The position numbers and the translations under genes are program-made. This document shows positions 16,103-21,575 of a DNA stretch of 34,429 nt, in pieces. The DNA is from a virus, in IMG/VR virus record IMGVR_UViG_3300021964_000248, positions 1 to 34,429 of that record. One strand, given 5' to 3'. How positions within the stretch are numbered: position 1 is the first letter of the stretch; every line of letters begins with the position of its first letter. Under the pieces are notes generated by a model. That model was not told the DNA's origin, did not search any database, and was given only the letters and a program-made list of their open reading frames with translations.

Positions 16103-16241
16103 CGGCCACCTCCATGCGTCGGCCACCACCCGTATGCTGTGAACAAGTAGGTGGCGCAGACAATTGGACTAGAACTGTTACGGTCGTACCACAAGCAGGA
16201 CACCGATACGTTGTCCCACCTTTGATTCTATTCCGTGGCAT
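16080..16241 (-). CDS. Small zinc-ribbon protein
   Basis: This 53-residue gene was found between two others. It starts at ATG 16241 (a second ATG is at 16244), overlapping the stop of the upstream gene. The sequence includes YRCPACGTT at residues 12-20 and PTCSQH at 31-36, giving a Cys-X2-Cys and Cys-X2-His pair typical of a small zinc ribbon. Similar tiny proteins are frequent in actinophages. It overlaps the next gene by 23 bases. The role is unknown, perhaps binding nucleic acid or a host protein. Confidence 0.7.
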   Translation of the reverse strand: MPRNRIKGGTTYRCPACGTTVTVLVQLSAPPTCSQHTGGGRRMEVADGQDGLV

Positions 16242-16485
16242 CATCCACCACCAGCCTCAGGGTGCGGTCACGCACAGCGTCCCACCGTTCCGACCATGAA
16301 TGTGTAGGTGAACCGGTGGCGAACAGAATGTTGTCGATGTCTGCCACCATGTCACCGGTTCGACGTTCGACCTCATCCATGAACGGCCACCGTTCAGCGT
16401 AACTGTCTAGCAGTGTGCCGGTCAATGTCAACAGATAGTCGATCTGTTCGACGGTGAATGTTACTTGCCGTTTCTCATCACTCAT
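16228..16485 (-). CDS. Small hypothetical protein
   Basis: The protein has 85 residues from ATG 16485, whose ATGA overlaps the stop of the previous gene. It begins with a beta-like segment (KRQVTFTVEQIDYLLTLTGTLLDS), then helices with several Trp and Asp. No cysteines, membrane segment or known family. It is part of the chain of tiny coupled genes in this part of the genome. Confidence 0.7.
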   Translation of the reverse strand: MSDEKRQVTFTVEQIDYLLTLTGTLLDSYAERWPFMDEVERRTGDMVADIDNILFATGSPTHSWSERWDAVRDRTLRLVVDDATE

Positions 16486-16781
16486 CTGAACCACTCCATA
16501 ACTTCATCACTGCCCACCGGAAACGGAATGAAAGACACATGCGGGTCCGGCCCATCAAAATCTTTGTGTGCTATACAGATCGGCAACACGGTGATCTCCG
16601 GAATATCCGCATCATCATACACACTGACCTCCAAACCCTCCGCATAATTGGTACACATATCAATACCGAACGCACATTTAAGACCTTTGCGAAATGTTAC
16701 GTCACCATCACCGTGCGCCATAAGCACCCACATTCGTGCGCCCATAACTTCACCGAATAAAGTTAAATCCATGTTTCTCAT
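16482..16781 (-). CDS. Small hypothetical protein
   Basis: The protein has 99 residues from ATG 16781, with AAGGAGG about ten bases upstream at the end of the previous gene. It has mixed alpha/beta character, with hydrophobic strands (MWVLMAHG, ITVLPICIAHK) and an acidic C-terminus ending SDEVMEWFR. No recognised motif. It overlaps the next start by ATGA. Confidence 0.7.
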   Translation of the reverse strand: MRNMDLTLFGEVMGARMWVLMAHGDGDVTFRKGLKCAFGIDMCTNYAEGLEVSVYDDADIPEITVLPICIAHKDFDGPDPHVSFIPFPVGSDEVMEWFR

Positions 16782-16783
16782 CT

Positions 16784-17038
16784 CTAGTTGTCCTCCTTGC
16801 CTTCGATCATTTCGACCCACTCCAAAATCTCCGCCATAACTCTCGCAGATTCCAGTTCACTGATCACTCTCGGCCCCAACGAACCCAACTCAACTTCCGC
16901 CCTACCGGCCTCAGCACGTTCGGCACATTGAGTCAAAGTTTCAGCAAACCAACGTGCGCTATATGCCGCCGAAGCATTACGATACTCACACTGTTGGCGC
17001 ACCCATCGTGCGAACACCTCAAAGTTTTTCTCATTCAT
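16784..17038 (-). CDS. Small helical hypothetical protein
   Basis: The protein has 84 residues from ATG 17038, overlapping the previous stop by ATGA. It is mainly helical, with many Glu, Ala and Arg, and ends with an acidic amphipathic helix (SARVMAEILEWVEMIEGKEDN). No family is recognised. Its end carries the Shine-Dalgarno of the next gene. Confidence 0.7.
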   Translation of the reverse strand: MNEKNFEVFARWVRQQCEYRNASAAYSARWFAETLTQCAERAEAGRAEVELGSLGPRVISELESARVMAEILEWVEMIEGKEDN

Positions 17039-17328
17039 TTCCATTCTCCATTTCTGCAAGAAACCAACTTCGCCAACGCACGCTTACACTGCGCACGATA
17101 CTGAGGGATATCAGTGAACTCAATCTGATAATCCAAATCGTCAATGAACTCCTCCAACGCAACCCTAGAGATAGAAATAATCGATGTCCGCTCACCCTCA
17201 CTGATGACAGAGATGAAAGCACCTTCGACATCAACATGGTCATGATCAGGATAACTATGACAGGGATACAACCTGTCCAGATGATCATTCAGAGCACTGG
17301 TCGAAATGATCGCAGTGATAAGTTTCAT
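17035..17328 (-). CDS. Small hypothetical protein, first gene after a strong promoter
   Basis: The protein has 97 residues from ATG 17328; the frame is open further upstream but that part covers the promoter and leader hairpin. AAAGGGA precedes the start. It has mixed alpha/beta character, with an N-terminal hydrophobic strand (KLITAIISTSALNDHL) and several His/Asp (HSYPDHDHVDVEG). No known family. It is the first gene downstream of the promoter at 17381-17409. Confidence 0.72.
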   Translation of the reverse strand: MKLITAIISTSALNDHLDRLYPCHSYPDHDHVDVEGAFISVISEGERTSIISISRVALEEFIDDLDYQIEFTDIPQYRAQCKRALAKLVSCRNGEWK

Positions 17329-17354
17329 TACATTCCCTTTCTGTTTCTGTTTGT

Positions 17355-17375
17355 CATCACGGAACCTCCGTGATG
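17355..17375 (-). promoter_or_regulatory. Perfect 9-bp hairpin at a predicted transcript start
   Basis: CATCACGGA and TCCGTGATG flank a three-base loop, and the outer T-A pair extends it to ten. It starts about six bases below the -10 box at 17381-17386, so it would form the very 5' end of the mRNA, or be an operator over the start site. Confidence 0.75.
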
Positions 17376-17380
17376 AAACC

Positions 17381-17409
17381 ATTAAAGCATAAAAACAAAC
17401 CTGTGTCAA
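17381..17409 (-). promoter_or_regulatory. Strong sigma-70-type promoter
   Basis: On the minus strand TTGACA (17404-17409), a 17-base spacer and TTTAAT (17381-17386) are present, with an AT-rich spacer and surroundings. It lies in the gap between the genes ending at 17443 and starting at 17328. Confidence 0.82.
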
Positions 17410-17442
17410 GACCCATCATGTTACAATCATGTTACGAAAACA

Positions 17443-17709
17443 TTACCGTTTCGCCAACGCACGGACCTCCATCATGTAATCATACAGATCACCAGCATCC
17501 CAAAACTGGTCATGCTCATCACAAAACACACCATCACCACAATACCGGTAATCACTATCGGTCGCCCACTCCAACAAATCCCTAGACCAACCAGCAATAG
17601 TGTCACCAGAAACAAACCCAACATCTGGTGCCAAACTAGAACACAACCCACACAGAAAACCATCGTCCTCTGTCAAGGTCGCATGGCACGCACCACACTG
17701 AACATCCAT
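17443..17709 (-). CDS. Small zinc-finger-like protein
   Basis: The protein has 88 residues from ATG 17709, seven bases after AGGGG; another ATG at 17715 is too close to that site. Residues 5-23 have CGAC...CGLC, a four-cysteine zinc ribbon. A further C..C and H (YRCGDGVFCDEHDQFWDAGD) follow at about 55-72, perhaps a second site. The C-terminus is a helix ending in basic residues. The function is unknown; it may be a small host-takeover protein. Confidence 0.72.
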   Translation of the reverse strand: MDVQCGACHATLTEDDGFLCGLCSSLAPDVGFVSGDTIAGWSRDLLEWATDSDYRYCGDGVFCDEHDQFWDAGDLYDYMMEVRALAKR

Positions 17710-17864
17710 CACCATTCCCCTTTTCTAATCTTCTTATTCACCGAAATCAAATCGGCACACACACAACGCAGACGACGAATCTCCTTCGACTGCTCAAACA
17801 AAACAACCACCAAACAACCCACACTAAAAGAACCCAACAACACCATAAAAGTACCCACAATCAT
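17709..17864 (-). CDS. Small membrane protein
   Basis: This 51-residue gene lies in a gap between longer frames. AAAGGGAG precedes ATG 17864 closely. Residues 2-23 are a hydrophobic membrane segment (MIVGTFMVLLGSFSVGCLVVVLF), followed by a basic cytoplasmic-like tail with two cysteines (RRLRCVCADLISVNKKIRKGEW). The stop overlaps the next start (TGATG). It could be an envelope-acting or superinfection-exclusion peptide, or a holin-like protein, but nothing decides. Confidence 0.68.
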   Translation of the reverse strand: MIVGTFMVLLGSFSVGCLVVVLFEQSKEIRRLRCVCADLISVNKKIRKGEW

Positions 17865-17884
17865 TCTCCCTTTCTGTCTATGCC

Positions 17885-17905
17885 TATTGTTTATTGTTTA
17901 TTGTT
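17885..17905. repeat. Three tandem copies of TATTGTT
   Basis: Three exact 7-mers lie in the leader between the genes at 17948 and 17864. On the minus-strand RNA this is an A-rich, unstructured stretch just before the Shine-Dalgarno, possibly a translation enhancer. Confidence 0.85.
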
Positions 17906-17907
17906 AT

Positions 17908-17936
17908 CACGGTAGACACCAGCAGTGGATACCGTG
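17908..17936 (-). promoter_or_regulatory. Inverted repeat CACGGTA / TACCGTG
   Basis: Seven-base arms flank 15 bases in the intergenic leader after the stop of the gene at 17948. The arms resemble the hairpin at 9831-9852 (both contain ACGGTA and TACCGT). It could be a protein-binding site or an RNA stem between two genes. Confidence 0.5.
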
Positions 17937-17947
17937 ACCACACCACA

Positions 17948-18115
17948 TCAGAAACCAGCACGCATCTCAAAATACCGGACACGAATAGCCTCCCTGGCCC
18001 TAGAGACAGTTGGTTTACAATCAAACCTAACGTGAACCCTATAGCCACCCACCATCGAACTGGCACACCACAAACCACTACCAGCACGTTCGATATAAAC
18101 ATCATCAATACGCAT
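17948..18115 (-). CDS. Small hypothetical protein
   Basis: The protein has 55 residues from ATG 18115, overlapping the upstream stop (TGATG). It contains two short beta-like segments (GGYRVHVRFDC) and a basic end (SRAREAIRVRYFEMRAGF). No recognised family. A frame on the same strand with hydrophobic residues overlaps it and is taken as a shadow. Confidence 0.62.
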   Translation of the reverse strand: MRIDDVYIERAGSGLWCASSMVGGYRVHVRFDCKPTVSRAREAIRVRYFEMRAGF

Positions 18116-18387
18116 CACATAGCCTCCCAATCAGTATCAGACCAATACATAACATTCCCATCAAACCAACCAAACATATAGCCACGCCTAGCAACGGTAT
18201 CATTAAGAAAATCCATAGCAGAATCCTCCAACCAATCACGATCATGGCTATCGACATCCCAAACAAAATTGTTTGGAACACTCCAACCATGCGCCTTAGC
18301 ATACTGGCACAACAACTGACCAGCATAGATGCCATGGATGCCATCGATCACGCATCCCGTCTCTGCCATATCCACAATATAACTCAT
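18115..18387 (-). CDS. Small acidic hypothetical protein
   Basis: This 90-residue protein starts at ATG 18387, with AAGGAGA upstream. It is rich in Asp, Gly and aromatic residues, and residues 45-90 hold many Trp/Asp/Phe (DSHDRDWLEDSAMDFLNDTVARRGYMFGWFDGNVMYWSDTDWEAM). No known domain. DNA-mimic type acidic proteins look like this in composition, but there is no direct evidence for that. Confidence 0.68.
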   Translation of the reverse strand: MSYIVDMAETGCVIDGIHGIYAGQLLCQYAKAHGWSVPNNFVWDVDSHDRDWLEDSAMDFLNDTVARRGYMFGWFDGNVMYWSDTDWEAM

Positions 18388-18426
18388 TTCTATTCTCCTT
18401 TTCTGGTTTATATATATGTTTTCTAT

Positions 18427-18714
18427 CTACGCATCCATTGTAAATGCGAACCTATAGCCACCCAACCTAGACCTACAACAATCACACCACCACTGGCTAA
18501 AATCCTTAGTCTCACACTCAGTCATCTCGTCATGATCATCCTCATGATCATGACCACAACCGTCCACACCATGAACCCTACCCGGAGAATATGGCGGCAA
18601 ACTATTTACCGCATCACGCACCACATACGCGCAGTCCTCGTCCTCTGGTAGTTCCCCGTTCACCATGAACGCATAACAATCATAACAAGCCCAACTAGTC
18701 GCATCCATAACCAT
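18427..18714 (-). CDS. Small cysteine- and histidine-rich (zinc-binding) protein
   Basis: The protein has 95 residues from ATG 18714, overlapping the previous stop by TGATG. It has CYDCYAF near residue 11, an acidic His/Asp cluster (GCGHDHEDDHDE) at about 53-64, and CDCC at about 78-81 ahead of a short basic end. These are likely metal ligands. The start residues MVMDATSWACYDC resemble those of the protein at 17443 (MDVQCGAC). The function is not known. Confidence 0.68.
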   Translation of the reverse strand: MVMDATSWACYDCYAFMVNGELPEDEDCAYVVRDAVNSLPPYSPGRVHGVDGCGHDHEDDHDEMTECETKDFSQWWCDCCRSRLGGYRFAFTMDA

Positions 18715-19037
18715 CACTGGCCACCATTCCAATCCTGCCCCAAATCATCAATGAGATGACGACCAATCTCACTAGCATCAATGCGCCACACTGAACCAAC
18801 ATCGGAACGCATCAGACGAACCCACTCCGAACCCTCACACTCATCCCAAAGTTCCTCCACTGATTCCACCATATTGGCACCCACAACCCACGCCACACCA
18901 TCACGATCACCAGCAAGAATCGAAAGGGAATCTTCGACACGCTCCCCTGCCCATTCCCACAACCCTTGATCGTTACTCAGATGGAGATAAAACGCCCATG
19001 TCTCACGATTCGCCCAACCATTGTAAGTCTCATCCAT
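18714..19037 (-). CDS. NGWxNRETW-type phage protein (DUF7249-like)
   Basis: The 107-residue product begins MDETYNGWANRETWAFYLHLSNDQGL. The motif 'NGW.NRETW...LhLsND' is well known in small proteins of many phages and some bacteria. The biochemical role of the family is, to my knowledge, not established. GAGGA precedes the start by about seven bases. The leader shares CATAGACAGA with the leader of the gene at 17709. Confidence 0.82.
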   Translation of the reverse strand: MDETYNGWANRETWAFYLHLSNDQGLWEWAGERVEDSLSILAGDRDGVAWVVGANMVESVEELWDECEGSEWVRLMRSDVGSVWRIDASEIGRHLIDDLGQDWNGGQ

Positions 19038-19067
19038 TGTTGTTTCCTCTCTGTCTATGTCTAATAG

Positions 19068-19169
19068 TTAATGGTCTATCTCATCAGTGATCGGAGACCA
19101 TCCCGACCAGACACCCACAACCGTGGGTGTTTCGACATCGCATCCAAATCCTAGCCAAACTCTAGCCAT
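19068..19169 (-). CDS. Very small possible protein, 33 residues
   Basis: Starting at ATG 19169, inside the end of the upstream gene, this frame reads MARVWLGFGCDVETPTVVGVWSGWSPITDEIDH. The opening 'MARVxLxFxxxVET' resembles the start of the 54-residue product at 9806-9970, which supports it being real. The Shine-Dalgarno is weak (GGGGA). An 8-bp hairpin (19111-19130) lies inside. Confidence is moderate because of the length. Confidence 0.42.
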   Translation of the reverse strand: MARVWLGFGCDVETPTVVGVWSGWSPITDEIDH

Positions 19170-19476
19170 AGACCACATCCCCAAACAAGCCGAACTGAAC
19201 CACCATATCTGCTACCTCTGCGTCATCCTGCCCATCCACAAACTCCATAAAACGATGAGGATAAGCACTGGCCAACAAACCCAAACCATAACGCACCACA
19301 TTCCTATTAACCAGATGCCAGACATCATCCACATAAACCTTGTACGAACCACCATCATCCATGACACGCACACCATCGCACCAGTAGTTGATACCTCCGG
19401 CCATTGCCGAATCCATCAACTCATCAAACCTAGAGGCGTTGACACCCACCTCCATGGTTACCGTGAACATCTCCAT
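19162..19476 (-). CDS. Hypothetical protein, first gene of the accessory cluster
   Basis: The protein has 104 residues from ATG 19476, with AAAGGA seven bases upstream. It has a beta-like start (MEMFTVTMEVGVNASRFDELM), several Asp/Gly turns and helical segments near the end. No recognised domain. It is directly downstream of the promoter at 19525-19554. Confidence 0.72.
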   Translation of the reverse strand: MEMFTVTMEVGVNASRFDELMDSAMAGGINYWCDGVRVMDDGGSYKVYVDDVWHLVNRNVVRYGLGLLASAYPHRFMEFVDGQDDAEVADMVVQFGLFGDVVYG

Positions 19477-19524
19477 AACCCATCCTTTCCGTCTGTATGT
19501 CATCCCCTCAGTGGGACTAAAGAA

Positions 19525-19554
19525 ATTATGCGCAGATTCCGGAACCTACGTCAA
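19525..19554 (-). promoter_or_regulatory. Sigma-70-type promoter for the accessory cluster
   Basis: On the minus strand TTGACG (19549-19554), an 18-base spacer and CATAAT (19525-19530) are present. The predicted start near 19518 leaves a leader of about 40 bases with a short CCC/GGG stem before the gene at 19162-19476. Confidence 0.72.
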
Positions 19555-19818
19555 GAGATTTTTTCATGAATCTTTATACATTCCACGAATAAATATACAG
19601 ACATCGGAGCGCCCATCGTGCCCGCATTGTGGTGGATCGTTCACCTAGCCTATGGTCCGACGATAGGCGACCTTTATAGTCAACATTAGGGGAAACTACC
19701 GGTAAATGTTAGGTCAGCCTAACAACCCGACCGACACTAGCCACCCATACCGGGGTACCCGTGGGGGCGCGCCCATCAACTTGGATTCTAATATAATACC
19801 ATAGAGCCAGAGCGCATC
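19555..19818. other. Palindrome-rich non-coding region, candidate origin or control region
   Basis: No convincing gene is seen here on either strand. The stretch has several exact inverted repeats: GCCTAT/ATAGGC near 19657-19680, TGTTAGG/CCTAACA around 19710, GGGTACCC (19753-19760) and GGGCGCGCCC (19765-19774). The last is followed by an AT-rich run (TCTAATATAATACC). It is the largest gene-free stretch of the genome. Such a mix is typical for replication origins or packaging sites, but no repeated initiator box is apparent. Confidence 0.5.
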
Positions 19819-19971
19819 CTATTTTGGTTTTTGGATACCCCCACCTATCATTCTTTTTAGGGTGGTGTGCGCACTGTATGATATTGTTATTCCTAGGGCG
19901 ATTGTTATGGCTGTCAATGCCACTAGTATTCCGCTGATTAGGTTGCGGAGTTTTACCAGAGGTGTTTGCAC
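19819..19971 (-). CDS. Small membrane protein
   Basis: The protein has 50 residues from GTG 19971; an upstream ATG (20013) would give 64 residues with a 61-base overlap of the previous gene. A clear membrane segment at about residues 10-33 (NLISGILVALTAITIALGITISYS) is followed by a basic tail (TTLKRMIGGGIQKPK). No Shine-Dalgarno is obvious, so coupling to the upstream gene is assumed. It could be an envelope or exclusion protein. Confidence 0.55.
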   Translation of the reverse strand: MQTPLVKLRNLISGILVALTAITIALGITISYSAHTTLKRMIGGGIQKPK

Positions 19972-20237
19972 GCCCAGTATCTTGCACTTAGGATGTCGGT
20001 TGCGGTTTCGCATTTGTGTCTGGCACGGAATGATTTGCGTCGTGCTTTGCCTCGTTCGGTTTTGGGGTCACTTCCTTCGGTTGTGACTCCTTGTTGTCCG
20101 AATCGGATGGTTTTGGTTTGTCCTGAACTGTTGCGTGCTACAACGATCCATGATTTGGTGGGATGGTTCGGGGTGCGTTTCGGTTTGTTGTAGTCGGATA
20201 CGCCAGCGTTTTTTAGTTTGGGGTCTTTGTCGGCCAT
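19953..20237 (-). CDS. Small basic phage protein (DUF6321-like)
   Basis: This 94-residue protein has the pattern MADKDPKLKNAGVSDYNKPKRTPNHPTKSWIVVARN, then KTIRFGQQGV and KARRKSFRARHKCE. I know this layout from many marine and freshwater phage genomes; DUF6321 is my best family name. It is rich in Lys and Arg and ends in ARYWACKHLW. The function is not established. It overlaps the next gene upstream by one base (TAATG type). Confidence 0.82.
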   Translation of the reverse strand: MADKDPKLKNAGVSDYNKPKRTPNHPTKSWIVVARNSSGQTKTIRFGQQGVTTEGSDPKTERGKARRKSFRARHKCETATDILSARYWACKHLW

Positions 20238-20497
20238 TATCGTGTCTTTCGGTTGCGGACTGCTTTGGATGCTTTCTTGGCGGCTGGCGCATTTGCTACT
20301 ACACCTTGGCCTCGGCGGGATGCGGCCTGCTTTTTACGGTTTGTAGCCGCCTTCTGTGCCGGTGTCAGTTTGTTCCATGCTTCATCCGGCAGATAGCGGG
20401 TGGTGCCACCAGCCCGCTGGGCTTTCTTACCGTCACTGGTCCGCCACTTTTCTTTCGTCCACTTGTCCAAAGATTTTTGAGACTTCGCTTTAGCCAT
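20237..20497 (-). CDS. Small basic protein (DUF5872-like)
   Basis: The 86 residues read SQKSLDKWTKEKWRTSDGKKAQRAGGTTRYLPDEAWNKLTPAQKAATNRKKQAASRRGQ. This matches the small 'kwtkekWrTsdGk...tRYLPdkAW.kLs..e..atn.kK' family in aquatic phages. It is very basic, without cysteines. The role is unknown; nucleic-acid binding is likely from charge. The start overlaps the stop of the previous gene. Confidence 0.8.
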   Translation of the reverse strand: MAKAKSQKSLDKWTKEKWRTSDGKKAQRAGGTTRYLPDEAWNKLTPAQKAATNRKKQAASRRGQGVVANAPAAKKASKAVRNRKTR

Positions 20498-20685
20498 CAG
20501 TTTTTGTACCCTCCGCCGGATGCTTTATATTGTGACGCTAACATTTGGGCTTTGCGTGCCGTCCACTTGCCGGGAGGCCCACCTTTTGATCCGGCTTTGA
20601 TTTCGTTGAACAAACGTTTACGCATCGCAGGTTTCGTATAGTTCCCTGCTTCGTTGACCCGTGACTTGGGTTTCTTCGCTGGCAT
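20497..20685 (-). CDS. Small basic protein of aquatic phages (NYTKP...GGGYK type)
   Basis: The protein has 62 residues from ATG 20685, overlapping the stop of the previous tiny gene (TAATG). The sequence NEAGNYTKPAMRKRLFNEIKAGSKGGPPGKWTARKAQMLASQYKASGGGYKN follows a small family seen in many marine phages and some bacteria. It is highly basic. The function is unknown. With its two neighbours it forms a set that tends to travel together. Confidence 0.82.
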   Translation of the reverse strand: MPAKKPKSRVNEAGNYTKPAMRKRLFNEIKAGSKGGPPGKWTARKAQMLASQYKASGGGYKN

Positions 20686-20816
20686 TACTTGTGGGACTTC
20701 CCCTTCATCCATTTGCCGTTCGGCATCTTGTGATGCCAAACGCCGTTGATTTTCTTCGCCACCGGACCAGACGCTTTCTTGGCACCAGTCTTTCCCGGCT
20801 TCTTGTCATACGGCAT
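20685..20816 (-). CDS. Tiny basic protein, first gene of the leftward block
   Basis: This 43-residue gene has ATG 20816 preceded by GGAG. The sequence is MPYDKKPGKTGAKKASGPVAKKINGVWHHKMPNGKWMKGKSHK. The end 'NGVWHHKMPNGKWMKG' is a repeated-looking WHHxMPdGxWM motif. I recall it in short phage proteins beside the GGGYK family. It is nearly all Lys/Gly, probably binding nucleic acid. The stop overlaps the next start. Confidence 0.75.
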   Translation of the reverse strand: MPYDKKPGKTGAKKASGPVAKKINGVWHHKMPNGKWMKGKSHK

Positions 20817-20870
20817 TGCTGTCTCCGCCTATGGTCTATAGTCTATAGTATAGTATATAGTAATGGTACA

Positions 20871-20890
20871 CTAATGGGTGAACCGTTCTA
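20871..20890 (-). promoter_or_regulatory. Phage promoter-like element (TAGAACG type) facing left
   Basis: On the minus strand TAGAACG (20884-20890) is followed by GT-TCACCCATTAG. It is closest to the copies at 21514 and 29051. It precedes the first leftward gene by 67 bases. Confidence 0.55.
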
Positions 20891-20915
20891 CTCATGGTAT
20901 TCGTAGAACGGTTCA
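20879..20915. repeat. 13-bp perfect inverted repeat
   Basis: The arms 20879-20891 and 20903-20915 are exact complements around 11 bases. Each arm is the first half of a TAGAACG element, so it may be a pair of facing promoters, an operator for one dimeric regulator, or both. Confidence 0.85.
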
Positions 20916-20923
20916 ACTATAGG
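20904..20923 (+). promoter_or_regulatory. Phage promoter-like element (TAGAACG type) facing right
   Basis: TAGAACG-GT-TCAACTATAGG ends two bases before ATG 20926. There is no Shine-Dalgarno between. The layout and spacing resemble a T7-type promoter (core TAATACGACTCACTATAG). Confidence 0.6.
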
Positions 20924-20925
20924 TA

Positions 20926-21372
20926 ATGGTACACAATAACGACGACGACCGTTCGCACACCCTAGACGAACGGCAAGAAAAATATTTGAACTGGCTCCTA
21001 ACGCCTAAGGGTGACAGGCTTCCGGCTTCACAAGCGCAATACTGTCGGGAGAATAACGTGGACCCAACGACCGTTAGGCGTTGGGAGAAGAAGGATGTGT
21101 TTCGGCGGGAGTGGCAGAAACGTGTCGATGATCTTCAGGGGTCGCCGGAACGCACTCAACAGTTGTTGGATGCGTTGTACAACAAAGCGATCGAGGGTGA
21201 CACTAGGGCGGCTAATTTGTATCTTCAGGCTACGCACCGGTTGACTCCTCCTCCGTCGGCGGAGACAACTGCCGCTAGGTCGATGGCCGAGTTGTCGAAT
21301 GACGAGTTGGATCAGTTGATTTTGGATGCGGCTAAGAAGGAACGTGAGTTGCGTAACTTGAAGGTTGTGTAA
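20926..21372 (+). CDS. Terminase small subunit (candidate)
   Basis: This 148-residue protein has an N-terminal helix-turn-helix region: LDERQEKYLNWLLTPKGDRLPASQAQYCRENNVDPTTVRRWEKKDVFRREWQKRVDDL (about 13-69). It continues with helices (ERTQQLLDALYNKAIEGDTRAANLYLQATHRL), a Pro-rich linker and a C-terminal helical tail. This matches small terminase proteins that recognise the packaging site and recruit the large subunit. The large subunit gene lies 3.7 kb downstream, with tail genes between, which is unusual but not rare. A general regulator with the same HTH is the alternative. Confidence 0.75.
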   Translation: MVHNNDDDRSHTLDERQEKYLNWLLTPKGDRLPASQAQYCRENNVDPTTVRRWEKKDVFRREWQKRVDDLQGSPERTQQLLDALYNKAIEGDTRAANLYLQATHRLTPPPSAETTAARSMAELSNDELDQLILDAAKKERELRNLKVV

Positions 21373-21575
21373 TGGATTTGGTTGAGTGTATCCAGTGTGG
21401 TGAGGATTATCCGTCGGTTGCTTGCCGGTGGCGTTGCCCGTCATGCGGTTACAAGGATTCGTGTTGTGATGGTGAGGCTCAACCGAAGGGTGGGCGTTTC
21501 ACCGAATCCGGTTTAGAACGCCTCACCCATAGTAGTAGACCGAAACTTTCGGGAGATGATTATGTCGATTTCTAA
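21372..21575 (+). CDS. Small zinc-ribbon protein
   Basis: The 67-residue product starts at an ATG overlapping the previous stop by one base (TAATG). It has CIQCGEDYPSVACRWRCPSCGYKDSCC, with CX2C pairs at residues 6-9 and 22-25 forming a zinc ribbon. The rest is polar and probably disordered. It also covers the promoter-like element at 21514 and overlaps the next gene. Its function is unknown. Confidence 0.68.
   Translation: MDLVECIQCGEDYPSVACRWRCPSCGYKDSCCDGEAQPKGGRFTESGLERLTHSSRPKLSGDDYVDF
21514..21532 (+). promoter_or_regulatory. Phage promoter-like element (TAGAACG type)
   Basis: TAGAACG-CC-TCACCCATAG lies within the end of the zinc-ribbon gene, about 30 bases before the tail gene at 21562, which has its own Shine-Dalgarno (GGGAG). 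Confidence 0.55.

Larger units (their letters stand above)
20817..20925. promoter_or_regulatory. Divergent control region between the two gene blocks
   Basis: The two gene blocks leave from here in opposite directions. It contains a 13-bp inverted repeat with one TAGAACG element facing each way, an AT-rich part with tandem GTCTATA and GTATA repeats (20834-20858), and an 11-bp direct repeat TAATGGTACAC (20861-20871 and 20924-20934). The right copy of that repeat covers the start codon of the terminase small subunit candidate. Confidence 0.8.

Noticed and set aside
19388-19648. Plus-strand frame ending in CPHCGGSFT, looking like a zinc ribbon
   Set aside because: Its first part lies over the minus-strand gene at 19162 and the promoter at 19525; there is no start codon or ribosome site near the cysteine part.
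19709-19987. Minus-strand frame of 92 residues over the palindromic region
   Set aside because: Low-complexity composition, overlaps two better genes and the inverted repeats, and has no ribosome site.
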